Shown here in pieces: positions 55,846 through 64,000 of a DNA stretch of 64,000 nt. The DNA is from Actinoplanes italicus (GTDB lineage: Bacteria > Actinomycetota > Actinomycetes > Mycobacteriales > Micromonosporaceae). Numbering within the stretch: the first letter of the stretch is position 1; each line of letters starts with the position of its first letter. The stretch lies in assembly GCF_003001815.1 (NCBI RefSeq), contig NZ_PVMZ01000006.1:62001-126000 (forward strand), written 5' to 3'. The position numbers and the translations under genes were made by a program. Under the pieces are notes generated by a model. That model was given only the letters and a program-made list of their open reading frames with translations. It had not been told where the DNA came from and did not search any database.

Positions 55846-57732
55846 ATGAGCACCACACAGCGCAGCAACGCCCATGTCTCCGAGAAGCAGGCGCGGCAGA
55901 CCGCTGAGGCCGCTCGCGAGTCCGAGTGGAGCCGGCCCAGCTTCGGCAAGGAACTGTTCCTCGGGAGATTCCGGCTCGACCTCATCCATCCACGGCCGGC
56001 CGCCGAGCCACGGCCCGAGTTCCTGGACTCTCTGGAGAGCTATCTGCGCTCCGACGTGGACGGGGCCCTCATCGAGCGCGAGGCACGCATCCCCGACGAG
56101 GTCTTCCGCGGCCTCGCCGAGCTCGGCGCGTTCGGCATGAAGATCGATCCGGAGTACGGCGGTCTCGGCCTGTCCAATCTGCACTACTGCCAGGCGCTGA
56201 CGATGACCGGCTCGGTCAACGCCGCGGTGGGTGCGCTGCTCTCCGCGCACCAGTCGATCGGTGTGCCCCAGCCGCTGAAGACGTTCGGCACGCCGGAGCA
56301 GAAGAAGGCGTTCCTGCCACGGCTGGCTGCCGGCGAGGTGTCGGCGTTCCTGCTCACCGAACCGGACGTCGGCTCCGACCCGGCCCGCCTGGGCACCGTA
56401 GCCGAGCCGGTCGAGGGTGGCTACAAGCTCAACGGCGTGAAGCTGTGGGCCACCAACGGCACGGTCGCCACCCTGCTCGTGGTGATGGCCCGCGTCCCGG
56501 ACAAGGGCATCACCGCCTTCGTGGTCGAGGGCGACTCGCAGGGCATCACGGTGGAGCGGCGCAACGCATTCCTCGGCCTGCGTGGCCTGGAGAACAGCGT
56601 GACCCGCTTCCACGACGTGTTCGTGCCGGAGGCGAACGTCATCGGCGGGCTCGGCAAGGGCCTGCGGATCGCACTGACCACGTTGAACACCGGTCGCCTG
56701 TCGCTGCCGGCGATGTGTGTCGCCGCCGGCAAGCGGGCGCTGGGGATCGCCCGCGAGTGGTCGGCCGACCGGGTGCAGTGGGGACGGCCGCTCGGCGAGC
56801 ACGAGGCGGTGGCCAAGAAGATCGCGTTCATCGCGGCCTCGACGTACGCCATGGAGTCCATGCTGGACCTCTGCTGCCTGATCGCCGACGACCAGCGCAA
56901 CGACATCCGGATCGAGGCGGCGCTGGTCAAACTGTTCGCCAGCGAGATCGCCTGGCAGGTGGCCGACGAGCTGATCCAGATCCGCGGCGGCCGGGGCTAC
57001 GAGACGGCCGACTCGCTGACCGCGCGGGGCGAGCGCGGGGCCGAGTCCGAGCAGATCCTGCGCGACCTGCGGATCAACCGGATCTTCGAGGGCTCGACCG
57101 AGATCATGCACCTGCTCATCGCCCGCGAGGCGGTGGACGCGCACCTCTCGGTGGCCGGCGACATCATCGACCCGGAGGCGGATCTGCGTCGCAAGGCCCG
57201 GGCCGGGGCCAGGGCTGGCGCGTTCTACGCCAGGTGGCTGCCCACGCTCGCGGTCGGTCAGGGTCAGAATCCGGGGGCGTACGCCGAGTTCGGTCCCCTG
57301 GCGGCGCATCTGCGGTACGTGGAGCGGGCTTCGCGCAAACTGGCCCGGTCCACGTTCCTCGGGATGTCGCGCTGGCAGGGCCGGCTGGAACGCAAGCAGG
57401 CCTTCCTCGGCCGCCTGGTCGACATCGGCGCGGAGCTGTTCGCGATGACGTCGGTGTGCGTGCGCGCCAACGCCGACCTGCCGGACCGCCCGGAGGGGCG
57501 CGAGCTGGCCGACCTGTTCTGCAGGCAGGCCAGGCTGCGGATCGAGGCGGGGTTCGGCGCGCTGTGGGACAACACCGACAGCCTGGACGTGAAGGCCGCG
57601 AAGCGGGTCGTCGGCGGCCGCTACCGGTTCCTGGAGGACGGCGTGATCACCCCGGACTCCGACGCGCCCTGGGTGTCCCCCTGGACGGCCGGGCCGAGCA
57701 CCGCCGAGGACGTGCGCAGACGCCTGAAATGA
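55846..57732 (+). CDS. Large acyl-CoA dehydrogenase (VLCAD/FadE-like)
   Basis: The 628-residue protein has the three-part acyl-CoA dehydrogenase fold with flavin/substrate motifs FLLTEPDVGSDPA and LWATNGTVATLLVV. The usual catalytic Glu loop appears in RIFEGSTEIMHLL, and the family's RGGRGYETADSL precedes it. About 180 extra C-terminal residues form a second helical domain, as in very-long-chain acyl-CoA dehydrogenase-like enzymes. It introduces the double bond in beta-oxidation of longer fatty acyl-CoAs. It sits alone and ends at a hairpin. Confidence 0.88.
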   Translation: MSTTQRSNAHVSEKQARQTAEAARESEWSRPSFGKELFLGRFRLDLIHPRPAAEPRPEFLDSLESYLRSDVDGALIEREARIPDEVFRGLAELGAFGMKIDPEYGGLGLSNLHYCQALTMTGSVNAAVGALLSAHQSIGVPQPLKTFGTPEQKKAFLPRLAAGEVSAFLLTEPDVGSDPARLGTVAEPVEGGYKLNGVKLWATNGTVATLLVVMARVPDKGITAFVVEGDSQGITVERRNAFLGLRGLENSVTRFHDVFVPEANVIGGLGKGLRIALTTLNTGRLSLPAMCVAAGKRALGIAREWSADRVQWGRPLGEHEAVAKKIAFIAASTYAMESMLDLCCLIADDQRNDIRIEAALVKLFASEIAWQVADELIQIRGGRGYETADSLTARGERGAESEQILRDLRINRIFEGSTEIMHLLIAREAVDAHLSVAGDIIDPEADLRRKARAGARAGAFYARWLPTLAVGQGQNPGAYAEFGPLAAHLRYVERASRKLARSTFLGMSRWQGRLERKQAFLGRLVDIGAELFAMTSVCVRANADLPDRPEGRELADLFCRQARLRIEAGFGALWDNTDSLDVKAAKRVVGGRYRFLEDGVITPDSDAPWVSPWTAGPSTAEDVRRRLK

Positions 57733-57735
57733 GGA

Positions 57736-57764
57736 AAGTCCCCGGGCCGACGGCCCGGGGACTT
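57736..57764. terminator. Hairpin terminator after the acyl-CoA dehydrogenase
   Basis: Thirteen-base arms (AAGTCCCCGGGCC and complement) enclose GAC, four bases after the stop. The convergent GH18 gene ends about 20 bases later, so it may serve both strands. Confidence 0.8.
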
Positions 57765-57784
57765 CTCTCAGCTGACGACGAGGC

Positions 57785-59389
57785 TCAGCTGGTGACGGGT
57801 TCACCCGGCACGATGAACAGCGGCTTCCACGGGTCGTCGGGACTGATCGGGTACTCCGTCGAGGGCGCGTCGCCGGTGCTGGTCCACCGGGCCTCGTACG
57901 GCAGATCGTTGAACAGCACCTTCTGCCCGCGGGAGTAGATCGCCTCCGGCTTCCACTCGTCGGTCACACCGGTGACCGTCGGACTCGGTGACGGCGCCAC
58001 GTCGGTCGAGGTCACCGGGCCGATCACCGACCACGGGGTGGGCGTGGTCGAGTCGCCGCCGGCGGACGGGTCGATGCCCTGGTTGGCCCACTTGGCCTCG
58101 TACACGACACCGTGCCAGACGACCTTGTAGCCGCGCACGTACTGGGCGGTGAGACGCCACACCGGGTAGGGGCTCTTCGCCGGGTCGTCGGTGACCGACG
58201 ACTGCGCCGGGATGGTCACCGCCTCCCGGCCGGAGTCGCCCACGATCGCGCCCGGCAGGTCGGCGAAGACCTTGGAGAACGCCAGCTTCTCCTGGGAGAC
58301 GCCACTGCACGTGTTGGAGTGCACGACCACGTTGGTGAAGGTGCCGGTGCACTGCGAGTCCCGGTTCAGCGACCACATCGACACCCGGCCGAGGCCGTTG
58401 TCGACGGCGAAGGCGGCCAGCCCCTGCGCGTCGGCCACGGTGAACCGCTCGGCGTCGATGTCGTTCTGCCCGATCATCGGGGTGGCACCGATCCGCGACC
58501 ACACCTCGGGCCCGGTCAGCTGCACACCGAGCCGCAGGTAGAGGTCGGACAGCTGCTTGTGCGTGGCCTCCAGCGCGCTCTCGCCGAGCTCCAGCATGTC
58601 CGGGCTGGAACCGGCGGTGCCGTAGTCCATGATCATGACGTTGACGCCGCGCAGGGCGACTCCGCCCTCCAGGGTGGTCCGGACCGCGGCGATGCCGTCG
58701 TTCGTGAGTCCGGTCGGCGCGACCGGCAGGGTCAGCCACACGTCCAGGTTCTCGCCGGCCGCCTTCCGCTCGGCCTGCAACGTCTTCAGCGCGAGGGCGC
58801 GGCGCTGCAGGGACGCCGTGTCGGCGACGGCCGTGCCCTCGACGTCGAGGTCGAGGGTGTCGAGCTGGTACCGGCTCACCAGCTGCCGGTAGGCGTCGGT
58901 CAGCCGCGTCTGGTCGGTGCAGGCCACCGCCAGCTCGGTGTTGGTCAGGCCGCCGACACTGAGCATGATGTCGCCGCCGGCCGCCCGCAGCTGTTCGATC
59001 CGGCGGTCCAGTTCCAGCGACGCCGCCGCCTCGTCGGGCGTGTAGAAGCCGCCCCAGCTGGGCGCGCACCCGTCCTCCGGGTCGGCGACCACGAACGCGA
59101 GAGCCACGTCGTTGGCCGGGTTCACCGCCGGGTCCTGGAACTCGAACGTCGGGGTGAGCGTGACGTCGACGTACGGCACGGCCCACGATTTGACGGCCGG
59201 GCCGGCGTTGTCCCGGTAGTGGATCACCGCCGCCGTGCCGCCGGCTCCGAGCCCGGCGACCACCAGGATCAGGAAACTCAGCCGCAGCCAGGACAGTTTC
59301 TGGACCGGGCCCTCGGGCTCCTGCCAGTCCGGGTCGGCGAGCGGGTCGTCCGGTTCCGGCCGCACCAACTGCGGGGTGGCGGTCTGCAT
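57785..59389 (-). CDS. Membrane-anchored GH18 (chitinase-type) glycoside hydrolase with chitin-binding-like domains
   Basis: The 534-residue protein has a cytoplasmic N-terminus of about 33 residues, one transmembrane anchor (LRLSFLILVVAGLGAGGTAAVI), and an outside GH18-type catalytic barrel (about 70-380) with the active-site motif D177-TLDLDVE184 (DxxDxDxE). Two C-terminal CBM5/12-like domains follow (VVYEAKWANQGIDP and LPYEARWTSTGDAP). It would cleave beta-1,4-N-acetylglucosamine polymers near the membrane. The ATG has AGGG six bases upstream. It is divergent from the GT2-EAL gene, so the pair may both make and trim one polysaccharide, but the substrate is not proven. Confidence 0.85.
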   Translation of the reverse strand: MQTATPQLVRPEPDDPLADPDWQEPEGPVQKLSWLRLSFLILVVAGLGAGGTAAVIHYRDNAGPAVKSWAVPYVDVTLTPTFEFQDPAVNPANDVALAFVVADPEDGCAPSWGGFYTPDEAAASLELDRRIEQLRAAGGDIMLSVGGLTNTELAVACTDQTRLTDAYRQLVSRYQLDTLDLDVEGTAVADTASLQRRALALKTLQAERKAAGENLDVWLTLPVAPTGLTNDGIAAVRTTLEGGVALRGVNVMIMDYGTAGSSPDMLELGESALEATHKQLSDLYLRLGVQLTGPEVWSRIGATPMIGQNDIDAERFTVADAQGLAAFAVDNGLGRVSMWSLNRDSQCTGTFTNVVVHSNTCSGVSQEKLAFSKVFADLPGAIVGDSGREAVTIPAQSSVTDDPAKSPYPVWRLTAQYVRGYKVVWHGVVYEAKWANQGIDPSAGGDSTTPTPWSVIGPVTSTDVAPSPSPTVTGVTDEWKPEAIYSRGQKVLFNDLPYEARWTSTGDAPSTEYPISPDDPWKPLFIVPGEPVTS

Positions 59390-59426
59390 GGCTGCCCTCT
59401 CGTTCACGGATCGTCGTCGGTTTCTC

Positions 59427-59455
59427 GAATCGGCAGCCCGGCCGCCCGCTGAAGG
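59427..59455 (-). promoter_or_regulatory. FliA (sigma-28)-like promoter upstream of the GH18 gene
   Basis: On the minus strand CCTTCA (59455-59450) is followed after 15 bases by GCCGATTC (59434-59427). This is the same arrangement as before the pilin operon. It lies about 38 bases before the GH18 start. Confidence 0.5.
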
Positions 59456-59471
59456 CAACCGCGCCGAAACC

Positions 59472-59500
59472 TTCATGCGACCCGGCGCACCGGCCGATGG
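59472..59500 (+). promoter_or_regulatory. Possible FliA-like promoter for the GT2-EAL gene
   Basis: TTCA (59472-59475, within CCTTCA) and GCCGATGG (59493-59500) are separated by 17 bases, longer than the 15 seen at the other two sites. The -10-like block is identical to that of the pilin operon. It lies 71 bases before the chosen ATG. Confidence 0.35.
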
Positions 59501-59570
59501 TTCCGGTCGACGGACACCGGCGGAACGCGCCGGGGACCGGCGTCCCATCCCCAGTGAGAGGCCATCCCAC

Positions 59571-62500
59571 ATGCAGCGCAAACCGGTGGACCAGCACCGG
59601 ACCGACACCCCACGGCAGTGGGGCTCGGACCGGCGGTCGGCTCCCCACCCGCTGATTCCGCCACCCGTGTCCGAAGGCCGGATCGCCCGGGGCCGGCTAG
59701 CGATCGTCCTGACCATCGCGGTCTGGGCCTGCTACATCGCCTACACCGTGTTCGAGCAGTTCGTCGTCGGCAAGGCCAGCAGCGCGAAGCTGGTCGTCGA
59801 GGCCATCGTCTACATGCTGGTGGTCACCGCGCTGATGGGTTCGGCGATGGCCTACCTGATCACGCGGATCGGGTTCTTCTACCGCAGCCGGGCACACCAC
59901 CGGGCGCCGCGGATCGCGCTGGACCCGTTCCTGGCCGGGCCGACCCCGACGGTGACCGTGCTGGTGCCCTCGTACCAGGAGGACGAACGGGTCATCAGGA
60001 CCACGCTGCTGTCGGCGGCGCTGCAGGAGTACCCGGGACTGCGGGTCACGCTGCTCATCGACGACCCGCAGCAGCCCAAGACCCGGGCCGCGCGTGACCT
60101 GCTGCTCTCGGCCCGCGCCCTGCCCGGCGCGATCGAGTCCGAACTGGCCGTGCCGTTCGGTCGCGCGCAGGCGGCGTACGACCGGTTCGAGACCGCCCTC
60201 GACAGCCGCCCCACCCGGGTCGCGACCGTCGACGACATGCGTGACCTCGCGGCCGAGTTCCAGTCCGCGGTGGGCTGGCTGTACGGCCTGGGTCACCGGC
60301 AGGAGATGGTCGACCACACCGACACCTTCTTCGTCGAGCACATCGTCAACCGGCTCGGCGCCGACCTCGGCACGATCGCCGAGGCCTTGGAGCGCGGTGC
60401 CGCCGAGGAGGCGGTCCTCCCCGTCGAGCGGATGGTCCAGCTCTACAAGCGGCTGATGGCGATCTTCGACGCGACGGTGACCAGCTTCGAGCGCAAGCGG
60501 TACGTCTCGCTCTCCGGCGAGCCGAACAAGGCGATGAACCTGAACAGCTACATCGGCCTGATGGGCGGCAGCTACCAGGAGGTGAGCACCCCGATGGGGA
60601 TCGCCCTGGTCTCCGCCGGGGCCGGCCGGGCCGAGGTGACCATCCCGAACCCGGACTACGTGCTCACCCTGGACGCCGACAGCGTGCTGCTGCCCGAGTA
60701 CGCGCTGCGGCTGGTGCACCTGATGGAGCAGGGCGCCTACGCCCAGTGCGCGGTGGCGCAGACCCCCTACAGCGCGTTCCCGGGCGCGGCGACCCGCCTC
60801 GAGCGGATCTCCGGCGCCACCACCGACATCCAGCACATCGTGCACCAGGGCATGACCCACTACGGTGCGACATTCTGGGTCGGCGCGAACGCGGTGCTGC
60901 GCAAGAAGGCGCTCGACGACATCTGCGAGGCCGCCTATGAGGGCGACTGGGAGATCAAGCGCTACATCCAGGACCGTACGGTCATCGAGGACACCGAGTC
61001 GACGATCGACCTCGGGGTGCGCGGCTGGACGCTCTACAACTACCCCGAGCGGATGGCCTACAGCGCCACCCCGCCGGACTTCGGCTCGCTCGCCATCCAG
61101 CGCCAGCGCTGGGCCAACGGCGGCCTGCTCATCCTGTCCCGGCTCAAGGACCAGTTCCGGGCGAAGGCGGCACGCGGGCAGAAGAACCGCTTCGGCGAGC
61201 TGTTCCTCCGGGTCAACTACATGGCCTCCATCTTCTGGAGCTCCATCTGCCTGGTGATCATGCTGGCGTACCCGTTCAACGCCGACCTGCTCAACCCGGT
61301 GCTGCTGCTGGTGTCGGTGCCGTACTTCATGATGATGGCGGCCGACCTGAAGTACGTCGGCTACAAGCGCATGGACATCTTCCGGATCTACGGTTTCAAC
61401 CTGATCCTGCTGCCGGTCAACCTCTCCGGCAGTTTCGCCTCGATCCTGCAACTGCTCACGGGCGAGAAGAGCCAGTTCAAACGTACGCCCAAGGTCCGTA
61501 ACCGGACGACGGCGGCGACCACCTACCTGCTCGCGCCGCTCGCCCTGATCGCGCTCTGTGCCTACACCGCGGTCCGCGACGTGCAGCTCGCCCAGTGGGA
61601 GAACCTGGTCTTCGCGGTGATCAACCTGGTGCTCGCCTCGTACGCGATGATCGCCTTCGTCGGTCTCGGCAACACCGTGGTCGACCTGCTCACGCACCTC
61701 AAGGGCTGGCTGTACCGCCCGGTGCAGCCGAAGAGGAAGACCCGTGGCGCCGCCGCAGCCGCGAAGACCGCCCCGGCCACCGGCCACGCCGAGAACCGGG
61801 CGATGGCCGGCGCGATCGGCGACTGGGCGTCGGTGCTGCACTACGGCGCCGAGGGCAACTCCCCCGGCATGGTCGCGGTCCGGTCCTCGCAGGCGGCGGC
61901 GGCCAGCCGTCGCGGCCCGCGTGGTCCGCAGACATCCAGCTCGTTCGAGGAGTACACGTTCTTCACCGTCTTCCAGCCGATCTTCGAGCTGAAGTCCGGT
62001 GAGGTGGCCGGCTACGAGGCGCTGACCCGGTTCGCCGACGGCAGCAGCCCCGACCAGGGCCTGGCCGACGCGCAGGCACAGGGCCGGCACATCGACCTGG
62101 ACGCCGCGCTGGTGCGGGCCGCGATGGCCTCGGCCGAGTCACTGCCGGAGGGCGCGTGGCTGTCGGTGAACGTCTCGGCCGGGCTGCTGCGACGCCCGCG
62201 GGAGATGGAACAGCTGCTGGCCGAGAGCACCCGGCCGATCGTGCTGGAGATCAGCGACGCCGATCCCGACGATCTGGCCGCGCTGCCGGCCGGTGTGCGG
62301 ATCGCCGTCGACGACGCCGGCGCCGGGTACGACAGCCTGGCCCGGATGGAGTCGCTCAAGCCCGCGTTCCTGAAACTGGGACGGGCCGCGCTGGCCGGGG
62401 TCGAGACCGAGGGGGCACGGCGCGCGTCGATCCGTTCGATGGTCGAATTCGCAGCCGAGAACGGGTGCACGGTGATCGCCGAGGGCATCGAGTCGGCGCC

Positions 62501-62606
62501 GCAACGGGATGCGCTCGAGGCGTGTGGCGTACCGCTGGGTCAGGGTTTCTATCTCGGGAAACCGGTGCCGGTGGAGCGTGCGCTGGCCGACGCGGCCAGT
62601 CGCTGA
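59571..62606 (+). CDS. Processive GT2 glycosyltransferase fused to a C-terminal EAL (c-di-GMP) domain
   Basis: The 1011-residue protein has two helices (about 43-66 and 74-98) and a GT2 synthase domain with D-D-D-QxxRW features: Asp in LLIDDPQQP (164-165), DAD at 368-370, Glu-Asp at 473-474, and QRQRW at 510-514. An insertion of some 180 residues lies between the first two. Membrane helices follow at about 553-710, then a basic linker and an EAL domain (795-1000). EAL residues present are GYEALTRF, Asn867, Glu893, DD 914-915, Lys935, AEGIES and QGFYLGKP; the KxD aspartate is Gly (LKLG) and DDFG is DDAG. It probably makes an exported polysaccharide under c-di-GMP control. The EAL may bind or cleave c-di-GMP. 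The start has GAGAGG nine bases upstream. Confidence 0.87.
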   Translation: MQRKPVDQHRTDTPRQWGSDRRSAPHPLIPPPVSEGRIARGRLAIVLTIAVWACYIAYTVFEQFVVGKASSAKLVVEAIVYMLVVTALMGSAMAYLITRIGFFYRSRAHHRAPRIALDPFLAGPTPTVTVLVPSYQEDERVIRTTLLSAALQEYPGLRVTLLIDDPQQPKTRAARDLLLSARALPGAIESELAVPFGRAQAAYDRFETALDSRPTRVATVDDMRDLAAEFQSAVGWLYGLGHRQEMVDHTDTFFVEHIVNRLGADLGTIAEALERGAAEEAVLPVERMVQLYKRLMAIFDATVTSFERKRYVSLSGEPNKAMNLNSYIGLMGGSYQEVSTPMGIALVSAGAGRAEVTIPNPDYVLTLDADSVLLPEYALRLVHLMEQGAYAQCAVAQTPYSAFPGAATRLERISGATTDIQHIVHQGMTHYGATFWVGANAVLRKKALDDICEAAYEGDWEIKRYIQDRTVIEDTESTIDLGVRGWTLYNYPERMAYSATPPDFGSLAIQRQRWANGGLLILSRLKDQFRAKAARGQKNRFGELFLRVNYMASIFWSSICLVIMLAYPFNADLLNPVLLLVSVPYFMMMAADLKYVGYKRMDIFRIYGFNLILLPVNLSGSFASILQLLTGEKSQFKRTPKVRNRTTAATTYLLAPLALIALCAYTAVRDVQLAQWENLVFAVINLVLASYAMIAFVGLGNTVVDLLTHLKGWLYRPVQPKRKTRGAAAAAKTAPATGHAENRAMAGAIGDWASVLHYGAEGNSPGMVAVRSSQAAAASRRGPRGPQTSSSFEEYTFFTVFQPIFELKSGEVAGYEALTRFADGSSPDQGLADAQAQGRHIDLDAALVRAAMASAESLPEGAWLSVNVSAGLLRRPREMEQLLAESTRPIVLEISDADPDDLAALPAGVRIAVDDAGAGYDSLARMESLKPAFLKLGRAALAGVETEGARRASIRSMVEFAAENGCTVIAEGIESAPQRDALEACGVPLGQGFYLGKPVPVERALADAASR

Positions 62607-62613
62607 CGTGCGA

Positions 62614-62647
62614 AAAAGGGGGCCTCTCACCCGAGGGGCCCCCTTTT
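62614..62647 (+). terminator. Intrinsic terminator between GT2-EAL and FprA genes
   Basis: AAAAGGGGGCC pairs with GGCCCCCTTTT and ends in four T residues, which gives a good rho-independent signal in the plus direction. By symmetry it has a T-run on the other strand too and may serve both convergent genes. Confidence 0.85.
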
Positions 62648-62658
62648 CGTCGTGTAGA

Positions 62659-64000
62659 TCAGCCGCGCGAGATGGCGGTCATCTCGTCACGGTCGACGAC
62701 CTTGATCCGCTTGCGGCCGTGCGGCTCGCCGAGCGCGATCTCGTGGGCGTCCAGCAGCTGCCAGCCGGCCCAGGTGGTGATCGGCAGGCCACGCTGCTCC
62801 AGGTAGACGATCGGGGCCTCCGGGTCGCCCTCCGGCGCGATCGGCAGCCGGCCCTCGGTCTGGTCCTCCATCAGGCTCGCGACCGTTTCGCCGGAGCATC
62901 CCTTGGTGTGGCCGATGAGGCCGACCGGGCCGCGCTTGATCCAGCCGGCCACGTACGTGCCGGGCACGTGCTCGCCGTCCAGGTCGATGACCCGGCCGGC
63001 GGCGTGCGGAACCGTGCCGGTGCGGGTGTCGAACGGCAGGTCCGGCAACGCGCTGCTCAGGTAACCCACGGCGCGGTAGACGGCCTGCACGTTCCAGTCG
63101 GTGAACTCGCCGGTGCCGCGGACCCAGCCGTCGCCGGTCAGCTCCTGCGTCTCGGTGCGCAGGCCGACGACCTTGCCGTTCTCGCCGAGCACCTCGACCG
63201 GCGCCTGCAGGAAGTACAGGTGCAGGCGGCGCGGCCGGTCCCGCGGGTCGCGGACGGCCCAGTTCTGCAGGATGTCGACGCACATCTTGATGTGCCGGGT
63301 CTGTCGCATCGCCTCGAGGCTGGCCTCGTCGAACTCGATGCCCTCGGGGTGGACGATCACCTCGACGTTCTCCGAGTGGTCCAGCTCGCGCAGCTCCTGC
63401 GGGGTGAACTTGACCTGGCCCGGGCCACGGCGCGAGAACAGGTGCACGTCGGTGACCGGGCTGTTCTTCAGCGCCTGGTAGACGTTGTCCGGGATCTCGG
63501 TGACCAGCAGCTCGTCGGCGGTCTTGGCGAGGATCCGGGCCACGTCGATCGCCACGTTGCCGGCGCCGATGACGGCGACCTCTCTGGCCTCCAGCGGCCA
63601 GTCGCGCGGCACGTCCGGGTGGCCGTTGAACCAGGAGGCGAAGTCCGCGCCGCCGAAGCTGCCCTGCAGATCGATGCCGGGGATGTCGAGGGCACGGTCC
63701 TTCTCGGCGCCGGTCGAGATGATCGTGGCGTCGTAGAATCGGTTCAGTTCCTCGGGCTTGACGTCGACGCCGTAGGCGACGTTGCCGATGAACCGGATCC
63801 TGGGGTTGTCCAGGACCCGGAAGAGCGCGTTGACGATCTCCTTGATCCGGGGGTGGTCGGGCGCCACGCCGTACCGGATCAGTCCGTAGGGGGTCGGCAG
63901 CTTGTCGAAGATGTCGACGGTGACCGTCTCCGATGCCTTGATCAGATGGTCGGCGGCGTAGATACCGGCCGGGCCGGCTCCGATGACGGCAACTCGCAGG
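62659..64000 (-). CDS. fprA: FprA-like NADPH:ferredoxin/adrenodoxin reductase, N-terminal start outside window
   Basis: About 447 residues are visible and the first few are cut by the window end. FAD motif IGAGPAGIYAAD is followed by YGLIRYGVAPDHP, NADP motif AVIGAGNVAIDVARIL, and GCSGETVASLMED. These are hallmarks of the FprA/adrenodoxin-reductase-like family. The C-terminal segment continues past the FAD-contacting GWIKRGPVGLIGHTKGC as in mycobacterial FprA. It transfers electrons between NADPH and small ferredoxins, e.g. for cytochromes P450. It could in principle serve the Rieske oxygenase of the choline operon, though nothing in sequence links them. Confidence 0.92.
   Translation of the reverse strand, partial: LRVAVIGAGPAGIYAADHLIKASETVTVDIFDKLPTPYGLIRYGVAPDHPRIKEIVNALFRVLDNPRIRFIGNVAYGVDVKPEELNRFYDATIISTGAEKDRALDIPGIDLQGSFGGADFASWFNGHPDVPRDWPLEAREVAVIGAGNVAIDVARILAKTADELLVTEIPDNVYQALKNSPVTDVHLFSRRGPGQVKFTPQELRELDHSENVEVIVHPEGIEFDEASLEAMRQTRHIKMCVDILQNWAVRDPRDRPRRLHLYFLQAPVEVLGENGKVVGLRTETQELTGDGWVRGTGEFTDWNVQAVYRAVGYLSSALPDLPFDTRTGTVPHAAGRVIDLDGEHVPGTYVAGWIKRGPVGLIGHTKGCSGETVASLMEDQTEGRLPIAPEGDPEAPIVYLEQRGLPITTWAGWQLLDAHEIALGEPHGRKRIKVVDRDEMTAISRG

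Noticed and set aside
59697..62090. Long open frame on the minus strand opposite the GT2-EAL gene
   Set aside because: It is antisense to a clearly conserved gene, is Arg/His/Gly-rich with no domain, and is expected from high third-position GC.

Overview
The window is chromosomal DNA of very high G+C with strong third-position GC bias. Its families are those of filamentous actinobacteria, including an IdeR/DmdR-type iron box, an ECF SigE-family sigma factor, a MoxR/DUF58/VWA operon, a PknB-type kinase and FprA. Minor type IV pilins together with FliA (sigma-28)-like promoters point to the motile-spore Micromonosporaceae, most likely Actinoplanes or a close relative. That assignment is inference. 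No rRNA, tRNA, IS element, phage or CRISPR was recognised.

Region 1 (1-11.5 kb). After a truncated secreted L-type lectin lies a tightly overlapping minus-strand operon for choline catabolism. It encodes a choline-oxidase-like GMC enzyme, a betaine ABC importer (ATPase, double-domain permease, binding lipoprotein), a dimethylglycine oxidase, a monomeric sarcosine oxidase and a Rieske glycine-betaine monooxygenase. Together these should take choline to glycine. A glycerophosphodiester phosphodiesterase, which could release choline, is divergent.

Region 2 (11.8-24.4 kb). This holds a secreted stalk-like protein with GGGQN repeats, then 2.4 kb of gene-free DNA with several different tandem-repeat arrays. 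An iron-regulated siderophore-interacting protein follows, then an MFS carrier, a GT39-type glycosyltransferase, a phosphopantetheinyl transferase, a scar made of two gene remnants, an SRPBCC protein, glycogen phosphorylase and an AAA ATPase. A 61-bp tandem array ends the region.

Region 3 (24.4-35.5 kb). A TSUP transporter, an SGNH hydrolase and an autoregulated-looking ECF sigma factor/membrane partner pair come first. They are followed by a six-gene minus-strand operon made of two paralogous copies of a three-gene minor-pilin module. Each copy has an I/V-type prepilin with Ig-like repeats, a J/W-type prepilin and a K/X-type protein with ricin-B-like lectin repeats. A FliA-like promoter precedes the operon.

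Region 4 (35.5-48.5 kb). Here are a polyprenyl diphosphate synthase, glutaryl-CoA dehydrogenase and a five-gene kinase/binding-protein/VWA cluster. A quinate/shikimate-type catabolic cluster follows: an Nramp-like transporter, shikimate dehydrogenase, a TetR regulator and a 3-dehydroshikimate dehydratase. About 1.1 kb of gene-free repetitive DNA closes the region.

Region 5 (49.5-64 kb). This contains a serine protease/MoxR/DUF58/VWA/VWA operon, a small secreted protein, a Tat-exported beta-carbonic anhydrase and a large acyl-CoA dehydrogenase. Next come a membrane-anchored GH18 protein and a divergent processive GT2 synthase fused to an EAL domain, both with FliA-like promoter candidates. FprA is truncated by the window end.

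The most promising undescribed material is the duplicated lectin-bearing pilin-tip operon and the GT2-EAL/GH18 pair, which seem to share a sigma-28-like promoter class. The kinase/solute-binding/VWA cluster is a further candidate.
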